NCBI GenBank assembly: GCA_017992055.1
Contig: JAGOPK010000003.1
Coordinates: 310,001-374,000 of the forward strand
Source of the DNA: Burkholderiaceae bacterium
GTDB taxonomy: Bacteria > Pseudomonadota > Gammaproteobacteria > Burkholderiales > Burkholderiaceae_C
Direction of reading: 5' to 3'
Length of the DNA stretch: 64,000 nucleotides
How positions within the stretch are numbered: the stretch's first letter is position 1; every line of letters starts with the position of its first letter. Below, piece by piece: positions 14,135 through 22,892 of the stretch. The notes below the pieces were generated by a model. It had not been told where the DNA came from. It saw nothing but the letters and a program-made list of their open reading frames with translations, and searched no databases. Made by a program: the position numbers and the translations under genes.

Positions 14135-17095
14135 ATGAAGGGCGACTTCACCCGCTTCAGCTTCGACCGCCGCGCCCACTACAGCGGCGTGCGCCTGCAG
14201 CAAGGCCGTGTGACCCTGGATGCCGACTGGAACGAGCAGCTCGACATCGCCAGCCACCGCACCGAGACCGAATGCCTGGACACCATCGGCGCCAGCGGCA
14301 TGCCGATCGGCCACGACGGCTTCCGCGCCGTGGCCAGTGCCGCCGCACTGACCGCCGCCGAGGCCGCCCGCCCCGGCAACCAGGGCGCGCCGGCACCGGC
14401 TGGCGTGGGCGACTTCCTGATCACCGCCGGCCGCGGCTACGTGGCTGGCTGGCTGGTGGAGAACGAGCGCATCCTGCGCTACCTGGCCCAGCCCGACTTC
14501 CCCGGTGCGCCCGCCCCGGCCGATGCCGGCATCTACATCGCCTACCTCGATGTCTGGCAGCGCCACATCGGCCCGCTGGAGCTGCCCGCGCTGCAGGCCC
14601 AGGAACCCGGCCTGCCCGACATCCGCGAGGTGGCGCTGGGCGGCCCCGACACCGCCAGCCGCCAGCGCACGGTCTGGCAGCTGCGCCTGCTGCGCGCCGG
14701 CGACAGCGGCGAGGACCTGGACTGCAGCAGCCAGCCCGCCGCCTGGACGGCCCTGATCACGCCGCCCAGCGGCCGCCTGGCCGCGCGCGCCCAGCCGGCG
14801 GTGGCACCCGCCGACCCCTGCGTGCTGCCGGCCGACGCCGGCTACCGCCGGCTGGAGAACCAGCTCTACCGCATCGAGGTGCATGTGGGCGGGCCGCGCG
14901 GCACCGCCAGCTTCAAGTGGTCGCGCGACAACGCCACCGTGGTGGCGCGCTGGCTGACGCAGAACGGCGCAGACATCACCGTCTCCAGCGCCGGCCGCGA
15001 CAAGCAGCTGTCGTTTGCGCCGGGCCAGTGGGTGGAGCTGATCGACGACCCGCGCGAGCTGCGCGGCGAGCACGGCACGCTGGTGATGATCGCCGCGGTC
15101 GACGGCGAGCGACTGACGCTGGACCTGGGCTCGGCCGGAGCCGACCCCACGGCCATGGCCAGCTTCGGCGCCAACCCGCGCGTGCGCCGCTGGGACTCGA
15201 CCGGCACGCTGCGTCCCAACAGCGACGCCTGGCTGGACCTGGAGGACGGCCTGCAGTTCCGCATCACCGCGGGCGGCTACCGCAGCGGCGACCACTGGCT
15301 GGTGCCGGCGCGCACCGCCACCACCGACATCGAGTGGCCGCGTCCCGGCGGCGTGCCGCAGACGCTGGCGCCACGTGGCATCGAGCACCGCTACGCCCGC
15401 GTGGCGATGATGCACTTCGACGGCGCGGCCTGGACGCAGATCGACGACTGCCGATCGCTGTTCCCGCCGCTGACCGCGCTGATCACGCTGGACTACATCG
15501 GCGGCGACGGCCAGGAGGCGGCGCCGGCCGACCCCTCGCTGGCCAACGCCCTGGTGCCGCTGCCGCAGCTGCTGCGCGCCGGCGTGTCCAACGGCGGCCT
15601 GCCCTGGGCCGGCGCCCGGGTGCGCTTTCGCGTGCTGTCCGGAGCCGGCCAGCTGGGCGGGGCCGGCAGCGAGGTCATCGTGGCCACCGGCGGCGACGGC
15701 ATCGCGGCCACGACCTGGTCGCTGGGCTGGAACCGTGCCGCGCCGGTGGCCAGCCAGCAGGTCGAGGCCCAACTGCTCGACGCCGGCGACCAGCCCATGC
15801 ACCTGCCGCTGGTGTTCAGCGCCAACCTGAGCCTGGCGGCCGGCGTGGCCTATGTGCCCGGCGGCTGCGACCACCTGCTGCAGGCCGTCAATGTGCAGCA
15901 GGCGCTGGACGCGCTGTGTGCACTGCGCAGCTTCTTCTACCTGTCGGGCGACGGCCAGGAAGCCATGCCCGATCTGGCCCAGCCTGCCGCACCGGTGCCC
16001 CTGCCCCAGCCGCTGCGCGTGGGCGTGGCGCGTGGCCCCACGCCGGTGGCCGCGGCCCGGGTGCGCTTTGCCATCATCGCCGGCGGCGGCAGCCTCGACG
16101 GCGGCCCCGGCCCGGTGACGGTGGCCACCGCCGCCGACGGCACGGCCGCGGTGGCCTGGTCGCTGGCGCCCGGTGCCACCGAGCATGTGGTCGAGGCCCG
16201 GCTGCTGGACGACGCCGCCAACCCGGTGCAGCTGCCGGTGCGCTTCAACGCCAATCTCTCGGTCGCCCGCGCCGTGGCCTACGACCCCGGCAACTGCGCC
16301 GCGCTGGCGCAGGAGTTCACGGTGCAGGATGCGATCCGCCGCCTGTGCCAGCTGGTCGGCACCTCGGGCCGCGCCGGCATCCCGGTGCGCCGCGTGGCCC
16401 TGCTGGGTGGCGCGCCGTTCCAGAACGATGTGGTGATCCTGCCGGCCGACCTGGGCCGCGGCCTGGTCTTCGACTGTGGTCAGGCCCTGGCCGCCGTCTC
16501 GGTGAACGACAAGCCGGTGGTCGAGCTGCTGCTGCACCTGCCGCAGCCGATGGCCGTGGGCACGGCGGTTCCGCCCGGGCCGGTGAGCGTGCCGCTGGCG
16601 CTGGAAGGGCGCGCACAGCTGCAGGGCGGCAGCCGTGTGATCTGGATCCCCGACGGCGGACTGCCGGCCTGGCTGCAACGGCAGGTGGTGGTGATGGGCG
16701 AGTTCAACCGCGAGCGCCTGCTGGTGCGGCTGCGCCTGCTCGGCCGCTACCTCTGGGCCGCCGAGGACCCGAGCCTGCATGTGGACGGCCAGCTGTTCGG
16801 CCGGCCCGACAACGGCGTGCCGCGCCCGCGCAGCTTTGCCGACCTGCCCAGCGGCGGCGGCGCGCTGGGCAGCGATCTGGAGATGTGGTTCTGGATCGGC
16901 CGCACGCGCGAGGGCACGGTGATCGCGCCGCCGCGGCCCGGCGATGGCGTGGTGGTGGGCCCGGTGGTCGACGAGCTGGTGCTGCCCGTGCCGGAGGCCG
17001 CACCGGAGGCCGCATCGGGAGCGGCCCCCGAAGCAGCGGCGGCCAAACCGACCCGCCGGACCACCAGCCCCAAACGCGGCGGTGGCGTCGGCTGA
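14135..17095 (+). CDS. DUF6519 eCIS protein with two Ig-like repeats (putative fibre/adhesin)
   Basis: The 986-residue protein opens with MKGDFTRFSFDRRAHYSGVR followed by LQQGRVTLDADWNEQ, the DUF6519 signature found next to eCIS baseplate genes. The N-terminal 450 residues form that domain. Two tandem repeats of about 130-140 residues follow (from 454 and from 602), with the pattern GARVRFRVLSGAG / GDGIAATTWSLG typical of bacterial Ig-like (Big-1/invasin) domains. Residues 725-960 form another domain, and the last 30 residues are Ala/Pro-rich ending in a basic tail. It is probably the surface-exposed fibre or target-binding component. An AAGGA site lies about 10 bases before the ATG; this is the last eCIS gene visible. 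Confidence 0.75.
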   Translation: MKGDFTRFSFDRRAHYSGVRLQQGRVTLDADWNEQLDIASHRTETECLDTIGASGMPIGHDGFRAVASAAALTAAEAARPGNQGAPAPAGVGDFLITAGRGYVAGWLVENERILRYLAQPDFPGAPAPADAGIYIAYLDVWQRHIGPLELPALQAQEPGLPDIREVALGGPDTASRQRTVWQLRLLRAGDSGEDLDCSSQPAAWTALITPPSGRLAARAQPAVAPADPCVLPADAGYRRLENQLYRIEVHVGGPRGTASFKWSRDNATVVARWLTQNGADITVSSAGRDKQLSFAPGQWVELIDDPRELRGEHGTLVMIAAVDGERLTLDLGSAGADPTAMASFGANPRVRRWDSTGTLRPNSDAWLDLEDGLQFRITAGGYRSGDHWLVPARTATTDIEWPRPGGVPQTLAPRGIEHRYARVAMMHFDGAAWTQIDDCRSLFPPLTALITLDYIGGDGQEAAPADPSLANALVPLPQLLRAGVSNGGLPWAGARVRFRVLSGAGQLGGAGSEVIVATGGDGIAATTWSLGWNRAAPVASQQVEAQLLDAGDQPMHLPLVFSANLSLAAGVAYVPGGCDHLLQAVNVQQALDALCALRSFFYLSGDGQEAMPDLAQPAAPVPLPQPLRVGVARGPTPVAAARVRFAIIAGGGSLDGGPGPVTVATAADGTAAVAWSLAPGATEHVVEARLLDDAANPVQLPVRFNANLSVARAVAYDPGNCAALAQEFTVQDAIRRLCQLVGTSGRAGIPVRRVALLGGAPFQNDVVILPADLGRGLVFDCGQALAAVSVNDKPVVELLLHLPQPMAVGTAVPPGPVSVPLALEGRAQLQGGSRVIWIPDGGLPAWLQRQVVVMGEFNRERLLVRLRLLGRYLWAAEDPSLHVDGQLFGRPDNGVPRPRSFADLPSGGGALGSDLEMWFWIGRTREGTVIAPPRPGDGVVVGPVVDELVLPVPEAAPEAASGAAPEAAAAKPTRRTTSPKRGGGVG
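15494..15880 (+). repeat. Ig-like repeat 1 inside the DUF6519 gene
   Basis: The encoded segment starts YIGGDGQEA and ends VAYVPGGC. It aligns without large gaps to repeat 2 at 15938, sharing GDGQEA, GARVRF, DG.A...WSL, NLS and a closing Cys. The two copies are diverged at the DNA level, so the duplication is old. Confidence 0.75.
15938..16312 (+). repeat. Ig-like repeat 2 inside the DUF6519 gene
   Basis: The segment starts YLSGDGQEA and ends VAYDPGNC, and is the second copy of the repeat at 15494. The linker after each copy carries an amphipathic VQ.A...LC.L helix, so the repeat unit is domain plus helix, about 148 residues in all. Confidence 0.75.
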
Positions 17096-17119
17096 CCTTG
17101 TCGTCTGACTTTTTCCGCC

Positions 17120-17138
17120 AAGGCCGCCGCCCGGCCTT
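17120..17138 (+). terminator. Hairpin after the eCIS operon
   Basis: A perfect 7-bp stem (AAGGCCG/CGGCCTT) with a 5-base loop lies 25 bases after the last eCIS stop and before the regulator gene. No U-tract follows, so intrinsic termination would be weak. Position supports an operon end. Confidence 0.5.
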
Positions 17139-17193
17139 GATGCAAACTGCGGCCTGAGCTTGTTCCCTGCCCCCGCCCGGGCCGCCGCCTCCC

Positions 17194-17973
17194 ATGGATC
17201 ATGCCCTGCGCGCCGAACGATCGGCCTATGGCCGCAAGCCCGACGGCAAGAGCCTGCATGGCCGCATCGTGCGCGAGCTGGGGCTGGCCATCGTCAGCGG
17301 CGAACTGCTCCCGGGCGAGCGCCTGCCGGCCGAAGCCGAGCTGATGGTGGCCTACGAGGTCAGCCGGCCGGTGTTGCGCGAGGCCGTGCGCGTGCTGGTC
17401 GCCAAGGGCCTGGTGGTGTCGCGCCAGCGCGCCGGGGCGATCGTGCGGCCGCGCAACGAATGGCATCTGCTGGACCCCGACGTGCTGTACTGGCTGATCC
17501 AGTCGCAGCCGCAGGCCGATTTCGTGGCCACGCTGCTGACGGTGCGCCGCATCTTCGAGCCCGCCGCCGCAGCGCTGGCGGCACAGACCGCCAGTGCCGA
17601 CCAGCTGCAGGGCATTGCCCAGGCCTATGAGGGCATGGCCGCGGCCAGCACGTCCGACGAGCTGCTGGAACCCGACCTGGCCTTCCACCGCCGCATCGCA
17701 GCGGCCACCAACAACGACCTGCTGGCCTACATCGGCAACATGCTGTCGCTGGCGCTGCGCGAGTCGATCAAGCTCAGCAGCCTGCATCCCGACACCCACC
17801 GGCTGTCGCTGCCGCGGCACCAGGCCATCCTCACCGCGCTGCAGCGCCACGACCCGCTGGCCGCCCACCAGGCGGCCCTGGTGCAGCTGGATCAGACCCG
17901 CGAGGACCTGGCTGCGGTGGTGGCCGAGGGCCGCCTGACCAGGCCGCGCCGGCGTTCCTCCAAACCGACCTGA
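17194..17973 (+). CDS. FadR-subfamily GntR transcriptional regulator
   Basis: The 259-residue protein has an N-terminal winged helix (GRIVRELGLAIVSGELLPGERLPAEAEL, then VSRPVLREAVRVLVAKGLV) at about residues 24-75, and an all-helical FCD effector domain with PDLAFHRRIAAATNN at about 160-180. The segment NEWHLLDPDVLYWL between them is seen in DgoR-like regulators of sugar-acid (galactonate-type) genes. It lies 7 bases before a sugar-lactonase gene in the same direction, so it probably controls that gene and perhaps the glycoside locus. The ligand is unknown. Confidence 0.85.
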   Translation: MDHALRAERSAYGRKPDGKSLHGRIVRELGLAIVSGELLPGERLPAEAELMVAYEVSRPVLREAVRVLVAKGLVVSRQRAGAIVRPRNEWHLLDPDVLYWLIQSQPQADFVATLLTVRRIFEPAAAALAAQTASADQLQGIAQAYEGMAAASTSDELLEPDLAFHRRIAAATNNDLLAYIGNMLSLALRESIKLSSLHPDTHRLSLPRHQAILTALQRHDPLAAHQAALVQLDQTREDLAAVVAEGRLTRPRRRSSKPT

Positions 17974-17980
17974 TCCCCGC

Positions 17981-18868
17981 ATGATCCAGCCCGAAGTCGC
18001 CTGCGCCGTCGGCGCCCAACTGGGCGAAGGCCCGGTCTGGCATGGCCCCAGCGCCAGCCTGTGGTTCACCGACATCCAGCGCTGCCAGCTGCTGTGCTTT
18101 CATCCGGCCAGCGGCAAGCTGCGCCGCCTGGACGCGCCGGCCCAGGCCGGCTGGGTCTGGCCGGTGGACGATGGCAGCCTGCTGGCCGGTCTGCAGACCG
18201 GCCTGCACCGCGTCGATCCGGCCAGCGGCCGCTTCACGCTGCTGCTGGCACCCGAGCCCGACCTGCCCGGCAACCGCCTCAACGACGCCACCGTCGATCG
18301 CTTCGGCCGGCTGTGGTTTGGCAGCATGGACGATGGCGAGCGCCAGGCCAGCGGCCGCTTCTGGCGACTGCAGGACGGACGCCTGCACGATTGCGGCCTG
18401 CCGCCGGTGGTCATCAGCAACGGGCCGGCGGTGTCGCCCGACGGCCGCACGCTGTATGTCACCGACACCGTCAACCGCTGCATGCAGGCCGTGGCCATTG
18501 GCGACGATGGCCGGCTCGGCCCGGCACGTGCGTTCGTGCAGCTGGCCGATGGCGAAGGCTGGCCCGACGGCCCCACGGTGGACAGCCAGGGCGCGGTGTG
18601 GATCGGCGTCTGGGGCGGCAGCGAGCTGCGCCGCTACAGCCCGCAGGGCGAGCTGCTGCAGCGCCTGGCGCTGCCGGTGGCCCATGTCACCAAGCTGGCC
18701 TTTGGCGACGACGATCTGCGCACGGCCTATGTGACCACCGCGCGCAAGGGCCTGGATGCGCAGGCGCTGGCCGCCCAGCCCCTGGCCGGCCATCTGTTCC
18801 GGCTGCGCCTGCCGGTGGCGGGCCTGCCGGCCACACCGCTGCGCGCGGCCGATCTGCCAGGCGGCTGA
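17981..18868 (+). CDS. SMP-30/gluconolactonase/LRE family lactonase
   Basis: The 295-residue protein is a six-bladed beta-propeller of the SMP-30 family. The expected metal-ligand positions are visible: Glu16 in GEGPVW, Asn101 in NRLNDATVDRFGRLWFG, Asn147 in VISNGPAVSPDG, and the acidic DGPTVD segment near 196-201. Such enzymes hydrolyse sugar 1,4/1,5-lactones to aldonic acids in the cytoplasm (no signal peptide). It follows the FadR-type regulator by 7 bases and converges on the DHA2 transporter gene. A lactonase fits the sugar dehydrogenases encoded downstream, whose products could be lactones. Confidence 0.88.
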   Translation: MIQPEVACAVGAQLGEGPVWHGPSASLWFTDIQRCQLLCFHPASGKLRRLDAPAQAGWVWPVDDGSLLAGLQTGLHRVDPASGRFTLLLAPEPDLPGNRLNDATVDRFGRLWFGSMDDGERQASGRFWRLQDGRLHDCGLPPVVISNGPAVSPDGRTLYVTDTVNRCMQAVAIGDDGRLGPARAFVQLADGEGWPDGPTVDSQGAVWIGVWGGSELRRYSPQGELLQRLALPVAHVTKLAFGDDDLRTAYVTTARKGLDAQALAAQPLAGHLFRLRLPVAGLPATPLRAADLPGG

Positions 18869-18875
18869 GGCCGCC
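18860..18875. terminator. Short hairpin between convergent genes
   Basis: GGCGGC-TGAG-GCCGCC forms a perfect 6-bp stem that includes the lactonase stop codon. It lies in the 15-base gap between two convergent genes. There is no U-tract on either side, so this is a weak candidate bidirectional terminator. Confidence 0.35.
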
Positions 18876-18883
18876 GAGGCGGG

Positions 18884-20305
18884 TCAATGCGACGCCAGGC
18901 CGGCCTGCGCCAGCCGCAGGCGGGGCAGGCGCAGCGCGCTGGCCGCGCCCAGCAGCAGCAAGGCCGCCAGCGGCCACAACGCCTGGCTGCCCATGCCGAT
19001 GCCGGCGCCCAGCACCAGGCCGACCGCCACCACGGCCAGGGCGCCAGCCACCTGCTGCACCGCACTGGCCACGCCGGCGGCGCTGCCGGCGTCGGGCAGG
19101 GGCACGTCCTGCAGGGTCAGCGCGGTCAGCGGCGGACCCACCAGGCCCAGCCCCAGGCCCAGCAGGCCATGGGCCAGCAGCATGCCGGGCCACAGCGGCG
19201 CGCCACCCGGCAGCACCCAGGCCGTGACGGCCAGCGACAAGGCCTGCAAGCCCACGCCCCACAGCAGGGTGCGCGAGCCGTGGCGCTGCATCACCCGCTG
19301 GCCCAGCCAGCCCACGCTGACCATCGCGCCCAGCGCGATCGGCAGGCACAGCAGCGACATCTGCCAGGCCGCCAGGCCGCGGCCCTGCTGCAGCGCGAAG
19401 GTGGCGACAAACAGGTAGCCGGGCACGATGCCGTTGAGCAGCAGGCTGCTGAGCAGGCCGCGCCGCAGCGCCAGCAACTGCAGCAGGCCCGGCCGCAGCA
19501 GGGCCGCGCCGTCGTGTCGGTCGCGCCAGCGCCAGTAGGCCCAGGTCAGCGCGGCCAGCGGCGCGCTGGCGGCCAGCAGGCCCAGGCACCAGGCCGGCCA
19601 GTGCCATTCGGGCCCCTGGATCAGCGGCAGCATCAGCGCGCCCAGCACCGCCACCGACAGCGCCATGCCCGGCAGGTCCAGCCGCTGCGCGCCGCCGGCC
19701 AGCGCCACGTCGCGCGGCAGCAGCCAGGCCCCGGCGGCCAGGCTGAACAGGCCCACCGGCAGGTTGATCAGAAAGCACAAGCGCCAGCCCAGGTCGGGCG
19801 GCGCGGCGGCGATCAGCGCGCCGCCGATCACCGGGCCCAGCGCCGCCGACAGCCCGCCCAGCACGCCGAAGATGGCAAACACCCGCACCCGTTCCTCGGG
19901 CGGGTACAGGCGCTGCATCAGCGCCATCACCTGCGGCACCATCAGCGCCGCGCAGGCGCCCTGCAGCAGGCGGGCGACAACCAGGCCGCCGGCATCGGAC
20001 ACCAGGCCGCAGGCCAGCGAGGCCAGCGTGAACGCAGCCACGCCGACCAGGAACAGCCGGCGGTGGCCGTAGAGGTCGCCCAGGCGGCCACCGGTGATCA
20101 GCACCACGGCAAAGCTCAGCACATAACCCGCCACCAGCCACTGCACGGCCGCGGTGCCGGCGCCCAGGCCCTGCTGGATGGCCGGGATGGCGACGTTGAC
20201 GATGGTCACGTCCAGCAGGTCCATCACAAAGGCCAGGGCCACCACGGCCATGGCCAGCGTGCGCCGGCGGCCCTGCAGCGCGCCGGCGCTGTCCTGGACG
20301 CTCAC
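18884..20305 (-). CDS. DHA2-family (EmrB/QacA-like) MFS transporter
   Basis: The 473-residue protein has about 14 predicted membrane helices and the DHA2 motifs LLDVTIVNVAIPAIQQGL (motif D1) and GGRLGDLYGHRR (motif A). I chose the GTG at 20305 because it overlaps the stop of the upstream gene (GTGA); the longer frame would overlap that gene by over 100 bases. The family mostly exports hydrophobic aromatic compounds by proton antiport. As the last gene of the glycoside run it could remove toxic aglycone released by the deglycosidases, which is an inference. Confidence 0.88.
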   Translation of the reverse strand: MSVQDSAGALQGRRRTLAMAVVALAFVMDLLDVTIVNVAIPAIQQGLGAGTAAVQWLVAGYVLSFAVVLITGGRLGDLYGHRRLFLVGVAAFTLASLACGLVSDAGGLVVARLLQGACAALMVPQVMALMQRLYPPEERVRVFAIFGVLGGLSAALGPVIGGALIAAAPPDLGWRLCFLINLPVGLFSLAAGAWLLPRDVALAGGAQRLDLPGMALSVAVLGALMLPLIQGPEWHWPAWCLGLLAASAPLAALTWAYWRWRDRHDGAALLRPGLLQLLALRRGLLSSLLLNGIVPGYLFVATFALQQGRGLAAWQMSLLCLPIALGAMVSVGWLGQRVMQRHGSRTLLWGVGLQALSLAVTAWVLPGGAPLWPGMLLAHGLLGLGLGLVGPPLTALTLQDVPLPDAGSAAGVASAVQQVAGALAVVAVGLVLGAGIGMGSQALWPLAALLLLGAASALRLPRLRLAQAGLASH

Positions 20306-21327
20306 GTCGCCGGTTGGGCCGGCGCCGGATGCGCGGCCAGGATGCGCCGCGCCAGCGCCTGGTGCTTGCGCACCATCTCGAAGGCATCGGCCTTGCTGTA
20401 CAGATGGCCTTCCCACTCGCTGGACATGTAGCCCGAGTAGCCGCCGCGCTGGAACACCGGCAGCAGCTGCTCGTAGGGGATCGAGGTCTCGTTGCCCTCG
20501 TCGTCGAAGTCGTAGAACTTGCCGTGCACGTGGATCACCTGCGGCATGATCGCGGCCCAGGCCTCGGGGTCGCCGGGGCTGAGGATGTTGAACATCACCG
20601 ACAGCGCGCTGACCACGGTGGGATCGGCGCCCAGCGGCTCGACGCGGCGGGCGAATTCGGCGCGCTTCCAGCCGGCATCGCGCGGCAGGTACCAGACCTC
20701 CAGCGCCAGCTGCAGCAGGTGCTCGGGCAGGCCCTGCTCGCGCAGATTGGCCACATAGCTGGCCGGCAGCGTGCGCGCCGAGCAGCCGAAGTCGGGAATG
20801 AAGCCCAGCAGCGGCGAGTTGGCCCGGGCATAGGCCTCGCGGTAGGCCAGCACCGGCGGCGAATCGGGGTTCAGCGGCGCATGGATCTCCGGCCCCATCT
20901 TGATGCCATGCTTCTCGGCCAGCGGCAGCAGGCGCACCAGCACCTCGGCCGGCGCGGCGAACTGGCAGCGCACCACCGGAAAGCCCAGCTTGGCCGCGGC
21001 CTCGATCTGCGGCGCGTGGTAGGCCACGGCCTCGTCCACGCCCATCATCGTGCCGCGGCGCAGCGCCATGTCGGCATTGATGGCCAGGCTGGACGGCTGC
21101 AGGCCATGGCGGGCCAGCAGGTCCTTGAACCAGGCGGCGAAGTCATCGCTGATCTGCGGAAAGCCACGAAAGCTCTGGAAGCCGATGACCTCCAGGCCCG
21201 GGCCGAAGCCGCTTTCGGCCACCTTGGCGACCAGCTGCTCCAGCGTGTACTGGCGGCCATGCCACTCGTTGGTGAAGGCATAGAGCGTGGCGCCCAGCTT
21301 CATGCCGGGGGTGTTGTGGGTGTTCAT
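20302..21327 (-). CDS. TIM-barrel enzyme, putative C-glycoside deglycosidase alpha subunit (copy 1)
   Basis: The 341-residue protein belongs to the AP-endonuclease-2/xylose-isomerase-like TIM-barrel superfamily. Expected metal ligands are Glu147 (PEIH), Asp179 (FIPDFG), a His in HVHGKFY (266/268) and Glu304 (SSEWEG). It is a paralogue of the product at 26708: both have QSF.GFP, RHG, IPD.G, H.H.KFY and the C-terminal SSE.EG. It lies next to a 126-residue protein resembling the deglycosidase beta subunit. Known alpha/beta pairs (DgpB-DgpC, CarB-CarC) cleave the C-glycosidic bond of 3-keto-glycosides. The ATG at 21327 has an AGGA site; an in-frame GTG lies just before it. A plain sugar epimerase is the alternative. 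Confidence 0.72.
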   Translation of the reverse strand: MNTHNTPGMKLGATLYAFTNEWHGRQYTLEQLVAKVAESGFGPGLEVIGFQSFRGFPQISDDFAAWFKDLLARHGLQPSSLAINADMALRRGTMMGVDEAVAYHAPQIEAAAKLGFPVVRCQFAAPAEVLVRLLPLAEKHGIKMGPEIHAPLNPDSPPVLAYREAYARANSPLLGFIPDFGCSARTLPASYVANLREQGLPEHLLQLALEVWYLPRDAGWKRAEFARRVEPLGADPTVVSALSVMFNILSPGDPEAWAAIMPQVIHVHGKFYDFDDEGNETSIPYEQLLPVFQRGGYSGYMSSEWEGHLYSKADAFEMVRKHQALARRILAAHPAPAQPAT

Positions 21328-21339
21328 CACAGTTCCTCG

Positions 21340-21720
21340 TCAGGCCGCCAGCAGGGCCTGGCCGCGCGTGACCCAGGTCAGCATCGGGATGTAGGGCGGG
21401 TAGAGCTTGAACAGCAGCGAGGCCTGCACGGCCTGCTTCGGCCGTGCCGGCAGCGGCACGTGCAGCAGGGCCGAGTCGAGCACGAACCAGGACTCGCCGG
21501 TCAGCCCGGCCAGGGCCTGCAGCGGCCAGCGCTGGCCGTTCAGCTCCAGCTCGGCCGCGTCCAGCGGCACGGCCTGGCCGTCCAGCGTCAGCTCGGCAAA
21601 CTCGACCACCGACAGCGGCATCGAGCGGTACCAGGGCAGGCGCACGTCCAGCACCAGTTGATCGCCGTCCAGGCGCGTGCCGGCGTTGTTGATCAGCGCA
21701 TCGCTGAAGGTGTTTTTCAT
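21340..21720 (-). CDS. Putative C-glycoside deglycosidase beta subunit (copy 1, DUF6379-like)
   Basis: The 126-residue all-beta protein contains LDVRLPWYR (residues 24-32) then LSVVE and a closing YPPYIPMLTWVT. The same pattern (RLPYYR, LSIVE, ISYLPWVPTT) occurs in the product at 26290, so the two are paralogues. Small beta-sandwich proteins of this kind, found beside a TIM-barrel partner, form the beta subunit of C-glycoside deglycosidases, completing the active site. The ATG shares a base with the stop of the upstream dehydrogenase gene, and the alpha subunit starts 12 bases after its stop. Assignment is by recall of the family, not by a search. Confidence 0.7.
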   Translation of the reverse strand: MKNTFSDALINNAGTRLDGDQLVLDVRLPWYRSMPLSVVEFAELTLDGQAVPLDAAELELNGQRWPLQALAGLTGESWFVLDSALLHVPLPARPKQAVQASLLFKLYPPYIPMLTWVTRGQALLAA

Positions 21721-22892
21721 CAGGTTTCCTTGGGCAACTTGACCCAGCGACCGCCGCGCCGCGCCGAGGCCTGCACGGCCTCGATGAACTGCACGCCGCG
21801 CAGGCCGTCGGCCAGGCTGGGATGGTGGGCCGCGCGCTCGGCTCGCGCGCCACCGGGGCGGGCCGCGCGCAGCTGCTGGGCGACCTCGGCATAGAGGTTG
21901 GCAAAGGCCTCCAGATAGCCTTCCGGATGGCCGGACGGCAGGCGCGACAGCCGTGCCGCGGCGCTGCCGGCGGCGGCCGTGCCACGCTCGATCACCCGCG
22001 TGGGCTGGCCCAGCGGCGTGTGCAGCAGGCGGTCGGGCTGGCGCTGGCTCCAATCCAGGCCGCCGCGGCTGCCGAAGACACGGATGCGCAGGTCGTTCAG
22101 ATGGCCCGGTGCCACCTGGCTGGCCCACAGCAGGCCACGCGCGCCGCTGGCATAACGCAGCATGACCTGGGCGTTGTCATCGACCAGGCGGCCGGGCACA
22201 AAGCTGCCCAGCTCGGCCAGCACCTCGGCCACCGGCTGGCCGGTGATGTAGTCGGCCAGCTGCCAGGCATGGGAGCCCACGTCGCCGATGCAGCCGCCGC
22301 CCGACTGCGCCGGGTCGGTGCGCCAGGCGGCCTGCTTCTGACCGCCGCGCTCGATGGGTTCGGCCAGCCAGTCCTGCGGGTACTCGACCTGCACCACGCG
22401 CAGCTCGCCCAGCTGGCCCTCGGCCACCATCTGGCGCGCCGCACGCACCATTGCATAGCCGCTGTAGTTGTGCGTCAGCGCAAACACCCGGCCCTGGCGC
22501 CGCGCCAGCGCCAGCAGCTTCTTGGCATCGGCGCTGCTGGTGCTGAGCGGCTTGTCGCACAGCACATGGATGCCGGCCTTCAGAAAGGCCGTGGCCACCG
22601 GCGCATGCAGGTGGTTGGGCGTGACGATGGCCACCGCCTCGATGCCATCGGGCCGCTGCGCCTCGGCCGCCGCCATGGCGGCGTAGTCGTCGTAGATGCG
22701 CTCCGGCGCCAGGCCCAAGACCAGGCCCGAGCGCTGGGCCTTGGCCGGCGTGGCCGACAGCGCGCCGGCCAGCAGCTCGTAGTGGCCGTCCAGGCGCGCG
22801 GCCAGGCGGTGCACGGCGCCGATGAAGGCGCCCTCGCCGCCGCCCACCATGCCCAGGCGGATGCGTGCCGGCGGTCTGCGTGCTCCGGCCAT
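21720..22892 (-). CDS. Gfo/Idh/MocA-family NAD(P)-dependent sugar dehydrogenase
   Basis: The 390-residue protein has an N-terminal Rossmann fold (RLGMVGGGEGAFIGAVHR), the family motif HVLCDKPLS with the catalytic-type Lys near residue 125, and a C-terminal alpha/beta domain with GGGCIGDVGSHAWQLADYITG. Members oxidise ring or hydroxyl carbons of sugars and inositols; in the puerarin pathway DgpA of this family makes the 3-keto-glycoside needed by the deglycosidase. It shares one-base stop/start overlaps with the GMC gene before it and the beta-subunit gene after it, so it is translated as part of that unit. It is cytoplasmic with no export signal. Confidence 0.85.
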   Translation of the reverse strand: MAGARRPPARIRLGMVGGGEGAFIGAVHRLAARLDGHYELLAGALSATPAKAQRSGLVLGLAPERIYDDYAAMAAAEAQRPDGIEAVAIVTPNHLHAPVATAFLKAGIHVLCDKPLSTSSADAKKLLALARRQGRVFALTHNYSGYAMVRAARQMVAEGQLGELRVVQVEYPQDWLAEPIERGGQKQAAWRTDPAQSGGGCIGDVGSHAWQLADYITGQPVAEVLAELGSFVPGRLVDDNAQVMLRYASGARGLLWASQVAPGHLNDLRIRVFGSRGGLDWSQRQPDRLLHTPLGQPTRVIERGTAAAGSAAARLSRLPSGHPEGYLEAFANLYAEVAQQLRAARPGGARAERAAHHPSLADGLRGVQFIEAVQASARRGGRWVKLPKET

